A stretch of 64,000 nucleotides of DNA from Pseudoips prasinana (GCA_951640165.1 OX621252.1:23643934-23707933); one strand, 5' to 3'; shown: positions 33,817 through 46,990, counted from the first letter of the stretch. A program made the numbers and translations. The notes: generated by a model not told the origin, from the sequence alone.

Positions 33817-35020
33817 TCTACAATATGTTTGTTGATTCAAAATCATGTTTTGATCACACTATTTATGTGACACGTTGCACACGAATGAGGTATCCCTATT
33901 TAAATAATTACACATATACAATAAGTACTGCACACGCGCACTTATCGAAGTCACATCTGCCTTTGCCACCTGGTCAAGGAATATATTGGTAAGGGGTGCT
34001 ATTGAAGCTAAGAAAAATAATAAGTGGATAATTTGAGAATGTTTGTATTGGTTATGGTTTGCGGGAGTTTAAGGATTTATTTGAAACTTTTGATAGATAT
34101 TTTTACGTCATATTCAAAACAATTATTATACGGAAGGATTTTGCTTATTTTTTTTTTGGCAATAATCAGTTATATTCATTTACCATGCTTATAAAAATAT
34201 TATGGCTTATATTACAACAAACATACAGTGCCGAACAAAAAATACAATAATTATAATATTTTTACTCTTTATTTGGAAAAATTTGTATAAGGAAAAAAGA
34301 AAAGATAAAAAGGAAGGATATGTAAATTATTTATAAGATCTCAAGTAATATTAAATCTACGTTTTAATCTAAGACTATTGAGAGTGCATACAACCTGCAT
34401 TTACGCAACATTTCTGTCCTATCATTGATCAGGTCGACTGAATTATACTTTTTTTATAATTATAAATTATAAAAATGTTAATAGGAATCCTTTTTAAAGA
34501 CATTAAGAAATATTGTCCGGTGAAGCACTAAAAGCCTTTTAGGCAAACTGTGAACGTTATGTTAAAAATAACATCAAGAAACCTAACACGTACTCATTTT
34601 CGTACTCCCATTTTTAGTTTTAATATTACAGAATATTCTCATACGTAGATGGTATAAGATATACCTACTTACGTAAGCTTAATATGTATAAACATATTAT
34701 TTTCCAGAAGATAGTTATTGAGATATAAAAGTTATTAAAAAAATACCTTCAACCGACTTCGAAAGAAAGTGTAGATATCAATTCGACTATATGTTTTTAT
34801 ATGCATCTTACGCCAACTTATTGTACCGAAAGTCTGAGCCACATATTTCGAAACGATATCTATCCGCAAATATATCTATTCGTAACACCATAGCAACAAT
34901 AAAAAAATCTAAATCAATTGTACATAAGCCCATAAAAAGCTGTCCAGCAATTCCCATACAATATCATGATTGATCACTATAATGTTAATTTAACATCCTT
35001 ATATACAGGTGTACTAACCT
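33817..35020. other. AT-rich, nothing recognised
   Basis: Only A/T palindromes such as TTATAATTATAAATTATAA near 34455. Confidence 0.4.
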
Positions 35021-35395
35021 TTAAAGAGTAATTGCCGTGACTTCAGGAAACGGAAGTGCGTCTGGCCAATGGCGGCCCGTCACGGGTTGCGCTCCAATGA
35101 TAGCCCAGAATTTTGTTACAAGATACTGATTACAATGATTTTTACGATAGTCTTGTAACTTATAATTTTCCATGGCTAATATTTTGTATATCTTTATATA
35201 CTTCGCACACACCTTAATGCTCAAGTGACATTGGGCCGGACAAATTGCATGATATATAGACAACAGATGGACAATCTTATCTTGGTTGTTGTATACAAGG
35301 TATACCTTTGACCCTTCAAGATCTTTTGTACTAAACTTACAGTTTGACAAAGCTACAGAGACTTCCACAAGATGGAAAGGACTCATATTCGACAA
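35021..35395 (-). CDS. Unidentified 124-codon open frame, doubtful
   Basis: Minus-strand frame from ATG 35395. No domain recognised. The last ~25 residues come from a GC-richer stretch (35040-35110) that is also open on the plus strand, so the coding strand is unclear. A donor-like GTAAGTTT lies inside it. It may be a decayed transposon or a chance frame. Confidence 0.15.
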   Translation of the reverse strand: MSNMSPFHLVEVSVALSNCKFSTKDLEGSKVYLVYNNQDKIVHLLSIYHAICPAQCHLSIKVCAKYIKIYKILAMENYKLQDYRKNHCNQYLVTKFWAIIGAQPVTGRHWPDALPFPEVTAITL

Positions 35396-35482
35396 TATAA
35401 ATGTAGGAAGGCCAATCCAACCGTGAACTGTTGAACTCTATAAGTTCCTCCAGTTTCTTCAACAATTTTCCTCTTTAACCAA

Positions 35483-35548
35483 TCTCTATAAGATTGCAAA
35501 GAAAAACAACAAATTCATATGTTGTTTTTCTTTGCAATCTTATAGAGA
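35483..35548. repeat. Perfect 28-bp inverted repeat (hairpin)
   Basis: The left arm 35483-35510 and right arm 35521-35548 are exact inverses over 28 bp, with a 10-nt spacer whose outermost A-T pair can extend the stem to 29. The arm contains AAGATTGCAAAGAAAAACAA. Too perfect for an old sequence. It may be a recent template-switch inversion or a small hairpin RNA source. Confidence 0.95.
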
Positions 35549-35645
35549 GAGGAGGAGATAGAGAGGAGGCATTCACTCAATACGAAATCCATACCTCTAA
35601 AAACAAAAGCAACTAACCTTACTATTACAAAATAATAAATTTCTA

Positions 35646-35791
35646 TAGATACATACATACTTATATAGATAATTACACCCAGAGGACAAACAGACATGTT
35701 CATGCACACAAATATCTGTCCTGGGTGGGAATCGAACTCACGACCTGCGGCGTGCAAAGCAAGCATTAACCAACCACGCCACAGGCCCGTC
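35646..35791 (-). mobile_element. SINE-A, 3'-truncated
   Basis: Has the tRNA head with a B box one base off (GGAATCGAACTC in plus orientation) and about half of the body, but lacks the AATAATATCC end. An old deletion or rearrangement, not simple 5' truncation. Confidence 0.8.
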
Positions 35792-36397
35792 AAATATCAA
35801 TCAATACAAAATATAAAATTGTTAAAATATGTGCTATGTAAGAAAGAGGATTTATTATAATTATTATTACTTAGTGCGACTTATCTTTCTCATTAAAAAA
35901 AGTTAAAATGAAAAAATATTTCATAAGACATTTAAAGATATTCATTGATTTTGTGGGTTTTCTTCGTATTGTACGAAATATGTGTTTTATAAAAAGCCCG
36001 GTCATTTTGTTAGATTACTGTTTTTAAAACATACAACTGGCTGTTTTTAACAACAACCGATTTGAAATCTGAACATCGAATAAAAAACGAATCAATATCA
36101 AAATAGATTCTCAATGTAGAAATCGTGTAACATACCTATTTGATTGATTGTTCCAAACTACAGCATCGATACAGCATACGATTCAGAATCGATATAATTC
36201 ATAATCGATACCTAATAGGATGTGATGGACTTGGATTAGAGGCGGGATTTACAAAGACTTGGTAATACATGGTACCATTCGATTACTTAGTCAATGCTGC
36301 GTGTAACGTAGCCTGACTGAAGTCAGGCTTTCCGACAGCGGCATAAGTAACTTTGCGGAGATTTTCTGTGATAATATTCGCATGTTCACTTAAAATT
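35792..36397. other. AT-rich, nothing recognised
   Basis: No signal. Confidence 0.4.
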
Positions 36398-36495
36398 TAT
36401 ACATACATACATAGACTCACGCCTGTTTCCCAGAGGGGTAGGCAGAGACAACGGACTTCCATTTGTCACGATCATTGCATACCTCTTTCGCTTCG
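36398..36495. repeat. Dispersed repeat fragment (CACGCCTGTTTCCC type)
   Basis: A CATACATACATA run leads into CACGCCTGTTTCCCAGAGG, then TTTGTCACGATCATTGCATA. The last block recurs as TTGTCACGATCCTTGGATAC at 58.11 kb. A common lepidopteran repeat from memory. Confidence 0.5.
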
Positions 36496-36624
36496 CTCAA
36501 ATTTATAATATTCTGATAATCAATAGGGATTGTATATGTATGTATTATGGTTTATTGTGAGATAAAGTTGTTTGAAAGAAACTTTAGTGAACCGATTTTG
36601 ATAATTCTTTTTTTATTCGATGAA

Positions 36625-36796
36625 ATAATAATAATATCCTGGGACTTTATTTACACACGGCCATCTGATCCCAAACTAAGCACAGATTGTACTATGGAAA
36701 CCAGATAACTGATAGGTATATTACATATACTATTTTCTTTTGTGAATACACAGACATGTTCATGCATACAAATATCTGTCCTGGGTGGGAATCGAA
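36625..36796 (-). mobile_element. SINE-A, ends inside the B box
   Basis: From AATAATATCCTGGGACTTT to GGTGGGAATCGAA; the remainder of the head is missing. An internal gap removes part of the body. Confidence 0.85.
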
Positions 36797-36981
36797 TAAT
36801 TTTTGAGTGGTGTGTGGGTATAAGTAAATTTTGTGGTAACGGGAAGTTGAAGTTTTACTAAACAGTTATCATTAACGTCTAATATAAGTAATGACTGGTG
36901 ATCTTCTTCAAAAGAATGCAAATAATGTTAAAGTATTACTAATATACATACTACACATATACACTATACATACTATTTAGT

Positions 36982-37018
36982 AATGTGATTTATACATACA
37001 TATTGTATAAATCACATT
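36982..37018. repeat. Perfect 14-bp hairpin
   Basis: AATGTGATTTATAC (36982-36995) and its exact inverse (37005-37018), 9-nt loop. Confidence 0.7.
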
Positions 37019-37761
37019 TCAATTTTTAAAGACATATCTAGACCGGAATAATTAAATTTAGTATTCATAAATTTGGTAATTTGTACCATTACAAGAAGTA
37101 AAAGGGGACATTGTGTTGCAATAGGGGTGTGGACTAATATATTTATATTTCTTACTTCTACTTCTTATTAAGTCTGGCTACAAATAAAGCCGAACAGTAA
37201 GAACAAAATTCAAATTGCCTTCTAAATAGTTTAAAGATCATGTTAGATAAGGAAGGCGCTATACTAACTTATGACGTCACTTGTATTAAAGCCATAGTAT
37301 CTTCATTCTAAGAGTCGTATTGCGAGTATGGGACAGAGCTTCCCCAGTTTATTCCCGCCAAGAACTAAAAATGTTTACATCCAAAAGCTTCGAATTTTAA
37401 TTATTTTTTTGGTTTCTGTATAATATTTGTGCCTCTTTTTTATTAAGTTTACTGTCTTTATCAAATGCAAAATCAGTCGGATGATACTGGAAATTGTTTA
37501 AAAGAAAATTGCTACGTACAGTTTTATTTTGCGTAAAATGGAACATATATTAAAATGACACAAGTGTTTCAACTATCGAACAAAGCCGCGTACACACTAG
37601 CAAAGACGTTTTAATTACTTTCGCATCGCGTTAATGTGAAAACTTTAAAATTCTTGAGCCATAATACTAGGGTGTTAGGGCGGGAGCCGTTGGAGCCCAA
37701 GTTACCGTGTAAGCTGTACTTGTGGGTATATACGGGAACGTATTGCGAACAGGCTAGTCTC
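37019..37761. other. AT-rich, nothing recognised
   Basis: No gene. Confidence 0.4.
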
Positions 37762-38015
37762 AAGAAAGCTGGTGTCACGCTCGATGATTATTAGATTCAT
37801 TCTGTTAGAACCATCATACAACTCGTTCTAGTAAATATTTAAAAAATAAATGGTAATAGGGAATAAGCTTAGGTATATTATATACCTACTTATATTATAA
37901 GTAGTTGTCATAAACGTTGAATATTCTTAAATTGCAAATGTTTACTAGAATGAGTTATATGATGGTTCTAACAGAATGAATCTTATAATCATTAGAGCGT
38001 GACACCAGTTTTCTT
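37762..38015. mobile_element. MITE with ~80-bp inverted-repeat arms
   Basis: Arms 37762-37840 and 37936-38015 are inverted copies at roughly 90 percent identity, containing CTGGTGTCACGCTC and CATTCTGTTAGAACCATCAT. The ~95-bp centre has its own palindrome, AGGTATATTATATACCT (37871-37887). No coding capacity. Target duplication not recognised. Confidence 0.85.
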
Positions 38016-38419
38016 ACCATACCTTCTTCAGGCATACCTGTCTTAGCACCTGCTTAAGATTTGTAGGGACTAAACAGAATAGTGTTATAATATTACTATG
38101 ACATTGAAAGAGGTAGAGCATAGGGTTCTTACGCCCTATGAATAGTTCAATTGGACACCAATTAAGAGAAACATTGCTCATGTGTCTCTCCAGCGTTGCA
38201 AACACTAGTAATCACTCACCAAAAGGGAGGCCATTTGCTTGATAATGGGTAGAATATTGTAATTATTATCTTTTTTTATTTAGTAGTAAACCTTTTCCTA
38301 ATATTACCCATTTTTATTCGGCCCGCATAATATCTGTGAAAGTATAATGTTATACGTATAGTACAGTTTTAATTGGACGTTTTATAATTATAGTGAAAGT
38401 AGTTCATGTTAATATTACT
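38016..38419. other. Unassigned; possible repeat fragment
   Basis: A minus-strand 63-codon frame (38014-38205) has no recognisable domain. Confidence 0.3.
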
Positions 38420-38490
38420 AAGCCAGCGCGGTGGACTATGGCCTATCCCTTCTCATTGTGAGAGAAAGCCCTTGCCCTGTAGTAGATTGC
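38420..38490. repeat. Dispersed repeat fragment (AGCCAGCGCGGTGGACTA type)
   Basis: AGCCAGCGCGGTGGACTATG, CCCTTCTCATTGTGAGAG and CCTTGCCCTGTAGTAG match a motif I recall as very common in Lepidoptera, next to transposon ends. No second copy in the window. Confidence 0.4.
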
Positions 38491-39259
38491 ATCATTATCA
38501 CATCTGTAGAAATAATATAAAACATTAACTTCCAATTATCGGTACAATAATTTTATTTTTAATATTGTATTATCTTACAAAATTAAACAGCGGAGGGGTC
38601 GTACACAAAACGCCTACGTATATTTCCACCTCACACCTCGACATTCAATTTGCGTCGCGCCTCGCGAGTAATTTGCGACTTGCGTTAACTTACGCCATTG
38701 TGCCGCGGCTTCTTTTGTCGCAAAAACGCGAGGTCATGTGTGTACGCATCTTTATAAATATCTTGAATAGTTTTGCTTAGAAAAGTTAGACAGATTTTAA
38801 AACGATTAAAATGGTTTGCTGTGATGGGTGATAAAGCTAATATCATATCATATTTTAAATATTAGTCTGGTAATTCATTAATTTAGATATTACCAACTAC
38901 AGTTTTAGAAAAAAACCCATTCTATTAAAAAGAAAACCAAAACATTCCCAAACATTACTCACGTAATTCACTAGAGTTTTCATTTGACTCCATCCGGTAG
39001 GACGTTTAAAGTGTTAAGCTTTATTTCCACATGGCGTTGAAAACTCGAACAATTTGGCCTTATGCATCATCTACATCTGACTCATACATCATAAAGGAAA
39101 CTTCTTTATAAAACTTCATTAATCCAAGTTCAAGGAATAAGTACAATATTTTTTCTCATGCACATTACAGTTTAAAAATTGCTCAAGAATTTTAATCCGT
39201 GATCATTAACATATTTTTAGTTTTTAGTATACCTTTTTAATTATCTCTTTTCTTTTTAT
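38491..39259. other. AT-rich with a CG-richer patch at 38.58-38.74 kb
   Basis: The patch is bracketed by CGTACACAAAACG and an inverse-like CGCGAGGTCATGTGTGTACG, so it may be a decayed inverted-repeat element. A 71-codon frame there is unsupported. Confidence 0.3.
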
Positions 39260-39450
39260 TTATCTATGTACCACACTTTGTTGCACCATCCCCGGCATTT
39301 TTACACATTTCATTCCTATCCATCCAAAGGTTGTCTGGAAGAAATCGCTTTATGCGATAAGACCGCCCATTGTACATTTCAACTAATGTTTCATTGTTAA
39401 ATGTTCTTTTATTTGTTGTGTACAATAAAGTGTATTTTATTTTATTTTAT
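39260..39450 (+). mobile_element. LINE 3' tail
   Basis: GGTTGTCTGGAAGAAATCGC, GCGATAAGACCGCC and GTGTACAATAAAGTG, then a TTTTATTTTATTTTAT tail. The AATAAA and simple-repeat end match a 5'-truncated LINE; the same tail, inverted, splits the SINE at 27.6 kb. Confidence 0.7.
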
Positions 39451-40192
39451 ATATGTATATTCTTCATATTTTTTAATAGAGAATTAAATTACCCGCAAAT
39501 TAGTATAACGTTACAGTTTTAATCACATACTTTTATTTCGGCAAAGCTTGACTAATTTCTTTACCAACCCACGAACGTCACTAAGATGATGAAGATCAGA
39601 AGCTAGGTCTTAGGTGTTCTTTTTACAAAATGACTCATACGATAGCCGCATTAAAACTAAGTAAGATGTACTACTTAATTTCCGCAAACTAATACCTTTT
39701 TCCCCAAGTTCCCGCTGTAGTAGGAAAACCACTAACACTCGGCTCTATCTTAAGTAGAGACTGCGCTCTCCGTTTAATGGAGAAGCTCTTAGAGTTTTTT
39801 ACGTTTGTGGTGGAAACTGTCTTTTTGTGACGTCATTGTAATTGGAGGACGGGCGATTTTTTACTTTTACAGATTTGTAACTGTTCCGTGAGAGAGATTT
39901 GTGACGTAAGTCGTTTTAGGGGTTCACCTGTCTAATATCTAGTCCGAATACAGACCGTATTACAAGATTTTTGAAAGTATTTCTTTTAAGCGGACTCTCC
40001 TAATACAGGCACTATCTGCCTAAAAGGAGGATTCAAAAACAAATATTGTGTTAGGTATAGGTACCTAAACTTATTTTACCAATAAAAAAAAACAAACAAA
40101 CTTTATTATTGTTATTATTATATCAATACGTATTTTAATTCTTTTACGATTTTTAAATATGTACATAGTTAAATCAAAATTGATATTGTATT
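39451..40192. other. AT-rich, nothing recognised
   Basis: No gene. Confidence 0.4.
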
Positions 40193-40243
40193 TAATAGTG
40201 TAGTCATACCGGTATAATTGATACCGGTATGACTACACTATTA
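40193..40243. repeat. Perfect 23-bp inverted repeat with 5-nt loop
   Basis: Arms 40193-40215 and 40221-40243 are exact inverses (core GTAGTCATACCGGTAT), loop AATTG. Each arm also contains the self-palindrome ATACCGGTAT. This is a near-ideal cruciform or hairpin. Confidence 0.95.
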
Positions 40244-42245
<2,002 letters not shown>

Positions 42246-42375
42246 TCATCATCATCATCATATCAGCCGAAAGACGTCCACTGCTGGACAAAGGCGTCCC
42301 CCAAGGATGTCCACAATAGTCGGTCCTGCGCTGCCCGCATCCAACGGCTTCCCGCGACCCTTGCAAGACCTTTAT
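42246..42375. repeat. CACTGCTGGACA-family repeat (form II)
   Basis: A CATCATCATCATCATAT run, then ACGTCCACTGCTGGACAAAG, CCCCCAAGGATGTCCACAAT and GCGCTGCCCGCATCCAACGG. Form II shares the first block with form I but then diverges completely. Confidence 0.75.
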
Positions 42376-43048
42376 TTAAGAGTAAACTAAACTTTTATAG
42401 AACACTACTTACTTCTATCTAAGAAAATAAACCAACTGAATTAGTAGATATTATAGCAACTGAAATAGTGCCACGTCGTTACATATTTTCAGACCCGTAT
42501 CCATTCTAAAGCCTCAAAAGATCTAAGCACTAAGCCAAAGTTAGTGTGAACTTAGACTCCGCCCCCTAACGTCTTGCGCACCTCCCGCGCCCCGCAGCGC
42601 CCTCTGTGAGCTCCTTGCGCATTACGCCTACTGTCTTATAACGCCCTGGTACTACGCCTCGTAAGGTGGGGCAAGTTTTACAACTAGTTCGACATATTAT
42701 CGATATGTTATACTATAAGCTATAAGCTTATTCTTTATCGCTTGTAATATAAATCATCTCAATGAGGTTGGTGATCGGATTTGCTGACCAACCCGCTTGC
42801 TAGGTAGTTGGCTACCTAATTAAGTAATGCTAAAATGATCGATAAACAGAATAACTTTTATATATATGTAGTGTGTGTAGGTAGATAGGTATCCCAAATG
42901 ACAAGATCTCCTATGGTCAATTACGCTGACTAACAAGAACCAATGTAAGATTGACAATTGTCGTTCTAAACATGAACGATAGACCAAAAAGAAAATTGAT
43001 AATCAATATAAGAAACATACACGACTCTTGTTCGGATAGCACATAAAA
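42376..43048. other. AT-rich with a GC-richer patch at 42.55-42.67 kb
   Basis: CTCCGCCCCC, CACCTCCCGCGCCCCGCAGC and CTCGTAAGGTGGGGC occur together; composition only, no gene evidence. Confidence 0.3.
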
Positions 43049-43289
43049 TAGTAATATCCTGTGACATTATTCACACACGGCCATCTAATCCCAATCTAAG
43101 CAGAGCTTGTACTATGGAAACCCAATAACTGATATAGGTACGGCATTTACTACTTTTCATTTGTTATATTACCTATATACTTAGATATATAGATAATTAC
43201 ACCCAGACGCAAACAGACATGTTCATGCACATTCATCTGTCTGGGAGGGAATCGAACCCACGATCTACCAACTACCCCAATGGGCCCGC
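43049..43289 (-). mobile_element. SINE-A, near full length, several small gaps
   Basis: 3' end GTAATATCCTGTGACATT to head GGGCCC. B box intact as GGTTCGATTCC on the minus strand. An 83-codon plus-strand frame starting inside it is not a gene. Confidence 0.85.
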
Positions 43290-43416
43290 TTTCTCGAGGT
43301 CACCAAATGCAGCGTACTTAACAATTCCCCTCTCGGCCTACCTTGCTCTTAACCTAATCATTTTGTTCTATGTTACATATAAAGCCTCCTTTTTATATCT
43401 ATCCAATAGTATGTCT

Positions 43417-44053
43417 AAAGAACATCGGGCATTTTTGTATGGGACACTTACCTACGGCGAACAAAAATAAAATTAGGTACGGTGGATAGGCAATTAAATC
43501 TAGTTTACAATGGTATAGTTCCCATATCTGTGGGTCGTGGCAATAAGGAGAAAATGGACATTTTTGTCGTTCCATTTCACAACAAAATCGAACTCGAAAG
43601 CAAACGAAATCCAGTAAACAAGCAGTAGGTAATTAGTTGACTCAGACCACAATGGGAACACAGTAAAACACAGATCGCTACGACGGATGACAAAGGACTG
43701 CGATGTAGTAAGATAAGCTAGCTACCTGCGCGAGCGCAACATAAACCAGTTTTAGGACTATGGGCGAGAGTGAGAACGAAACATGCACATCAACTTGACG
43801 GATTTAGTCTGATTGGGTTTACAAAAATACCACGGAGTGATATTTTAACTTACTGAGCGGTCGTTTAGTAATTAGGAAAAATAGTCAACATAAAATATGT
43901 TTTTCATTTTACTAATTATTTCCATTTTCCCATTATTGTGAATCAAAATAACTACACAATATTAAATATGATTGCAAACACTATCATTTAAAAATGTTTT
44001 GGTTTATGTTCGCGACTTTTAAAAAATCGGGTAAAAAACGCCCGATGTTCTTT
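43417..44053. mobile_element. Possible DNA transposon relic, 637 bp, 20-bp TIRs
   Basis: AAAGAACATCGGGCATTTTT at the left end and its inverse (one mismatch, 44033-44053) at the right end. The interior is non-coding. No target duplication found, so the boundaries could be coincidental with a rearranged repeat. Confidence 0.4.
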
Positions 44054-45700
44054 CATACCAATAAATCATTTGTGAACGTGAAACACTTATGGCATACCAT
44101 AGCCAATTGTAAAGAAGACCCGCCTACGTCTTAATATACGCCCACTTTCTTAATCTTTGTGTAACCCCACCTATCGCTAAGATGGTACGCCTACAAGAAT
44201 AGAAATTTATCACTATCTAAATTCGTTCTCAAGAGCCTATTTAAATAGATCAGATATCTTTTTATTGACGTGGGGAAATCCAGTCATGCCAGTGCCTCTC
44301 AAGTGGTGCTTCGGTGCTCTAAGCAACACTGCATCGTAGATCTTCAGCGAATTAATATTTTTTCCCCCAACTGCTATGACTGTTGTCTTTCTCGAGGTCA
44401 CCGCACCCATAACTAAATTATCTCCAAACAACAAGAAAAAATACCAAATTCAATGGACAGAGTTATTGATCTTTCCTCTTGATTTGGACTCAAATTCCAA
44501 GGTTTCTATTTAATTTCTTGCAAATTATTATTAATGGAATCATAGATATATGTACCTAGATGACCCATAGAGATATATACCTCTAGTACGTGATGCAAAA
44601 AATCGATTGAAAGTCCTTAAATAAAATCGATTATTATTTCAAATCAAATCAGTTACGTGTGAGGGCGTCACTAATTTCGAACCGTAAAAAGATAATAAAC
44701 GAATGGATATAGTACCTATAGTATGTATTGCATATAGATTCGGGGACATTGATTCCAAACCCTGATAATGATTTGTTTACTAAAATGCTATACGGTACTT
44801 TACTAAACTTCTTTAGAAACAAAATCGGGCTCCATTAACAATAGCCACATACGATACTTATCAAATATCAAATGATCTATATTTTCACAGTCCTCAAAAT
44901 AACAATTATAAAACTTATTGCATTCGGGTGAAAATAAAACCAAAACCATAATGATACATGTTACGCCATCTTTTGGATGGTTTATGAACTTTAATAGGGT
45001 TTATTTTTATATTTTGGCAACTAAAAGGCAGTGAACAGTCTTGCAACGAAGCAACATATGCCATAAACTTAGTAATTTAATTACTTATTTAGGTTAATAA
45101 TGTTTTATTGTAAAATAATATTCTCAATAAATTTAAAAAGTCCCTTACAAGTTGCCGATATCTTATTACATATTGTTGAATTTTACTATAGTATTTATAT
45201 AATAAAATTGATATTATTTAGTAATTGATAAATAAAGATAAGACTATAAAACCATATATTGCTTTACAGTAATTATATTATTATCGTATTAACAAAACAC
45301 GCCTGTACTGCCATCTAAACAAGAAGCTGCTAAACTATTTCGTCTTTGAGCATGCGCGTGCGATGGCGCTAACGTCGCCATCTGTGTGGCTCTAATAGAA
45401 CTAAATGAAGCACCACTGGACTTCGCCTTTTGGACGCTATTGACTATGTAGTGTTAGTAATCAGATGTAGATGGCGTTGGTAATTGTAAATTAAGATTTA
45501 TTAGTGCAAAGTGACTGTACATAAAATTGTAATATATGATATAGTAACATGTTTTAACAGATTTATAATATGGTACATATTTGTGATATAATATATTTAA
45601 TTATAAAAACATTTAAACGATTTTGTAGGGATTAGTGATTATAAAATATGTTTTATCTTCCGAATTTGTTAGGTTTGTATATTTTAGTACATAATAGTAG
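44054..45700. other. AT-rich with a small GC-richer patch at 45.34-45.47 kb
   Basis: GCATGCGCGTGCGATGGCGC and GTCGCCATCTGTGTGGC lie close together, possibly repeat-derived. A 65-codon minus frame at 44237-44434 is unsupported. Confidence 0.3.
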
Positions 45701-45770
45701 TTAGGGTAAAAAAAATATGATATAAATGTAAAATTTTTACGGAATAAAGAACTTTTGACTTAGACTTTGA
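45701..45770 (+). repeat. LINE-tail-like repeat (TTTTTACGGAATAAAG type)
   Basis: TAGGGTAAAAAAAATATGA and TAAATGTAAAATTTTTACG, then AATAAA and TTTTGACTTAGACTTTGA. Matches 58033-58100. Confidence 0.6.
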
Positions 45771-45859
45771 ATGTAGTATGGATCACAGCCTACCCGGCAG
45801 CATGAAGTCTAAGCAATAAAACGAAGTCTATGCTAGTGTAGAGTACTAAGCCCACCTTA

Positions 45860-45938
45860 GTCTACATCGTAGAAGTTAGTCTATGCCGTAGAACGTAGTC
45901 TACGCCATAGAACGTAGTCTACGCCGTAGAACGTAGTC
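45860..45938. repeat. 19-bp tandem repeat, four units, each a hairpin
   Basis: Units at 45860, 45879, 45898 and 45917 with consensus GTCTACGCCGTAGAACGTA. Each contains the palindrome TCTACG-C-CGTAGA. The first unit is the most diverged, and two still weaker units can be seen upstream (from about 45810). Confidence 0.9.
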
Positions 45939-45998
45939 GTTGCAAAAGTTCACTGTGCACCTAAGAACTGCTACAATTCAAGAGTTAATTTCATAGAC

Positions 45999-46229
45999 TG
46001 TATCATCATCATCATCATCATTACAGCTAAATAAGTCCACTGCTGGACAAGCCTCCCTCAAGAATCGTCTTGAGGGGATATGCCATAATCGCCACGCTTG
46101 GCAGACGGGTTGGCGATCGCAGTAAGATAGTCATAGTAATCAGAAGGAAGCTGCTGCCCTTCCTCAGGTAGATATTCCCTCGGGTCGACTTCTACGCCCC
46201 CCCACGGGATGAGATGGGGTGATAATATA
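45999..46229. repeat. CACTGCTGGACA-family repeat (form I), best copy
   Basis: A CATCATCATCATCATCATTA run, then GTCCACTGCTGGACAAGCC, CATAATCGCCACGCTTGGCA, GGGTTGGCGATCGCAGTAAG, CTGCTGCCCTTCCTCAGG and CCCACGGGATGAGATGGGGT. Confidence 0.85.
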
Positions 46230-46297
46230 AATAAATATTATTTTAAACGACCAAAGCTAACTCTTTTAAGAGGCACAATATTATATTTTCATTTATG

Positions 46298-46440
46298 GCT
46301 GTATGGCTGACGGCAAAGAATATCGCCATCTCATTGCATCCCGTGGGGATGTAGACCCCAGAGAATGTCTACCGGAGAAGGGCAGCAGCGTCTCTCTGTG
46401 TATGACCATCATACTGCGATCCCCAATCCGTCTCGGGAGC
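46298..46440. repeat. CACTGCTGGACA-family repeat (form I), inverted, truncated
   Basis: GGCTGTATGGCTGACGG, ATCGCCATCTCATTGCATCC, GGCAGCAGCGTC and TACTGCGATCCCCAATCCG. It lies head-to-head with the copy ending at 46229, about 70 bp apart. Related to 61551-61797. Confidence 0.7.
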
Positions 46441-46668
46441 ATTTATTTGTATACGTGACATTATAAAATTTCTTGTAATAAAATTCATCTTCAAAACATT
46501 ATTAAAATTATAATTTTTGAAACACATTTTAAATGTAAACGGTAAACGGTACTAGAACATAATAAAGTCCCTAAGGGTCAGTTATATGCTAGTAAGACTC
46601 CGGTTTTTGCAAACTTCCATGTATTATGGAACTTCCCTAATACGGTGACGTTTACCATCAGACTGGGG
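46441..46668. other. AT-rich, nothing recognised
   Basis: No signal. Confidence 0.4.
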
Positions 46669-46990
46669 CTCTACCGGCTAAGTCGCCGAACATCGATTTC
46701 TCGATTAATCAATTGTCAACGTTGAAGCCCATTTAACGATTGATTAAGTCATTTTTAACCTTTATTTATTTGAACGCCATTCACGAAATCGATGTTCAGA
46801 GACTTAGCCGGTAGAGGCTCAGAGCCTCTACCGGCCTCTGCCTCTAACGTTGAGAATCGATTCCGGACCATTTATGACGTCACATGTGCTCATGGAAGCC
46901 GATTTAACGATTGATTGAGTCATTTTTAACCTTTATTTATTTGAATTTAAGAAATCGAAGTTCGGCGACTTAGCCGGTTGAGTCCCTGGT
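46669..46990. mobile_element. Two abutting copies of an inverted-repeat MITE
   Basis: Unit 1 (about 46669-46820) is bounded by CTACCGGCTAAGTCGCCGAA and its inverse. At 46807-46835 its right end meets unit 2 in the palindrome GCCGGTAGAGGCT-CAG-AGCCTCTACCGGC. Unit 2 ends near 46990 with GACTTAGCCGGT. Both contain TTAACGATTGATT(A/G)AGTC and AACCTTTATTTATTTGAA. The left half of unit 2 differs from unit 1. Confidence 0.75.

Noticed and set aside
43219..43470. 83-codon frame
   Set aside because: Starts inside a minus-strand SINE-A and runs into AT-rich DNA.
45860..45938. CRISPR-like array
   Set aside because: Direct 19-bp head-to-tail units without unique spacers; it is a minisatellite in a eukaryotic context.
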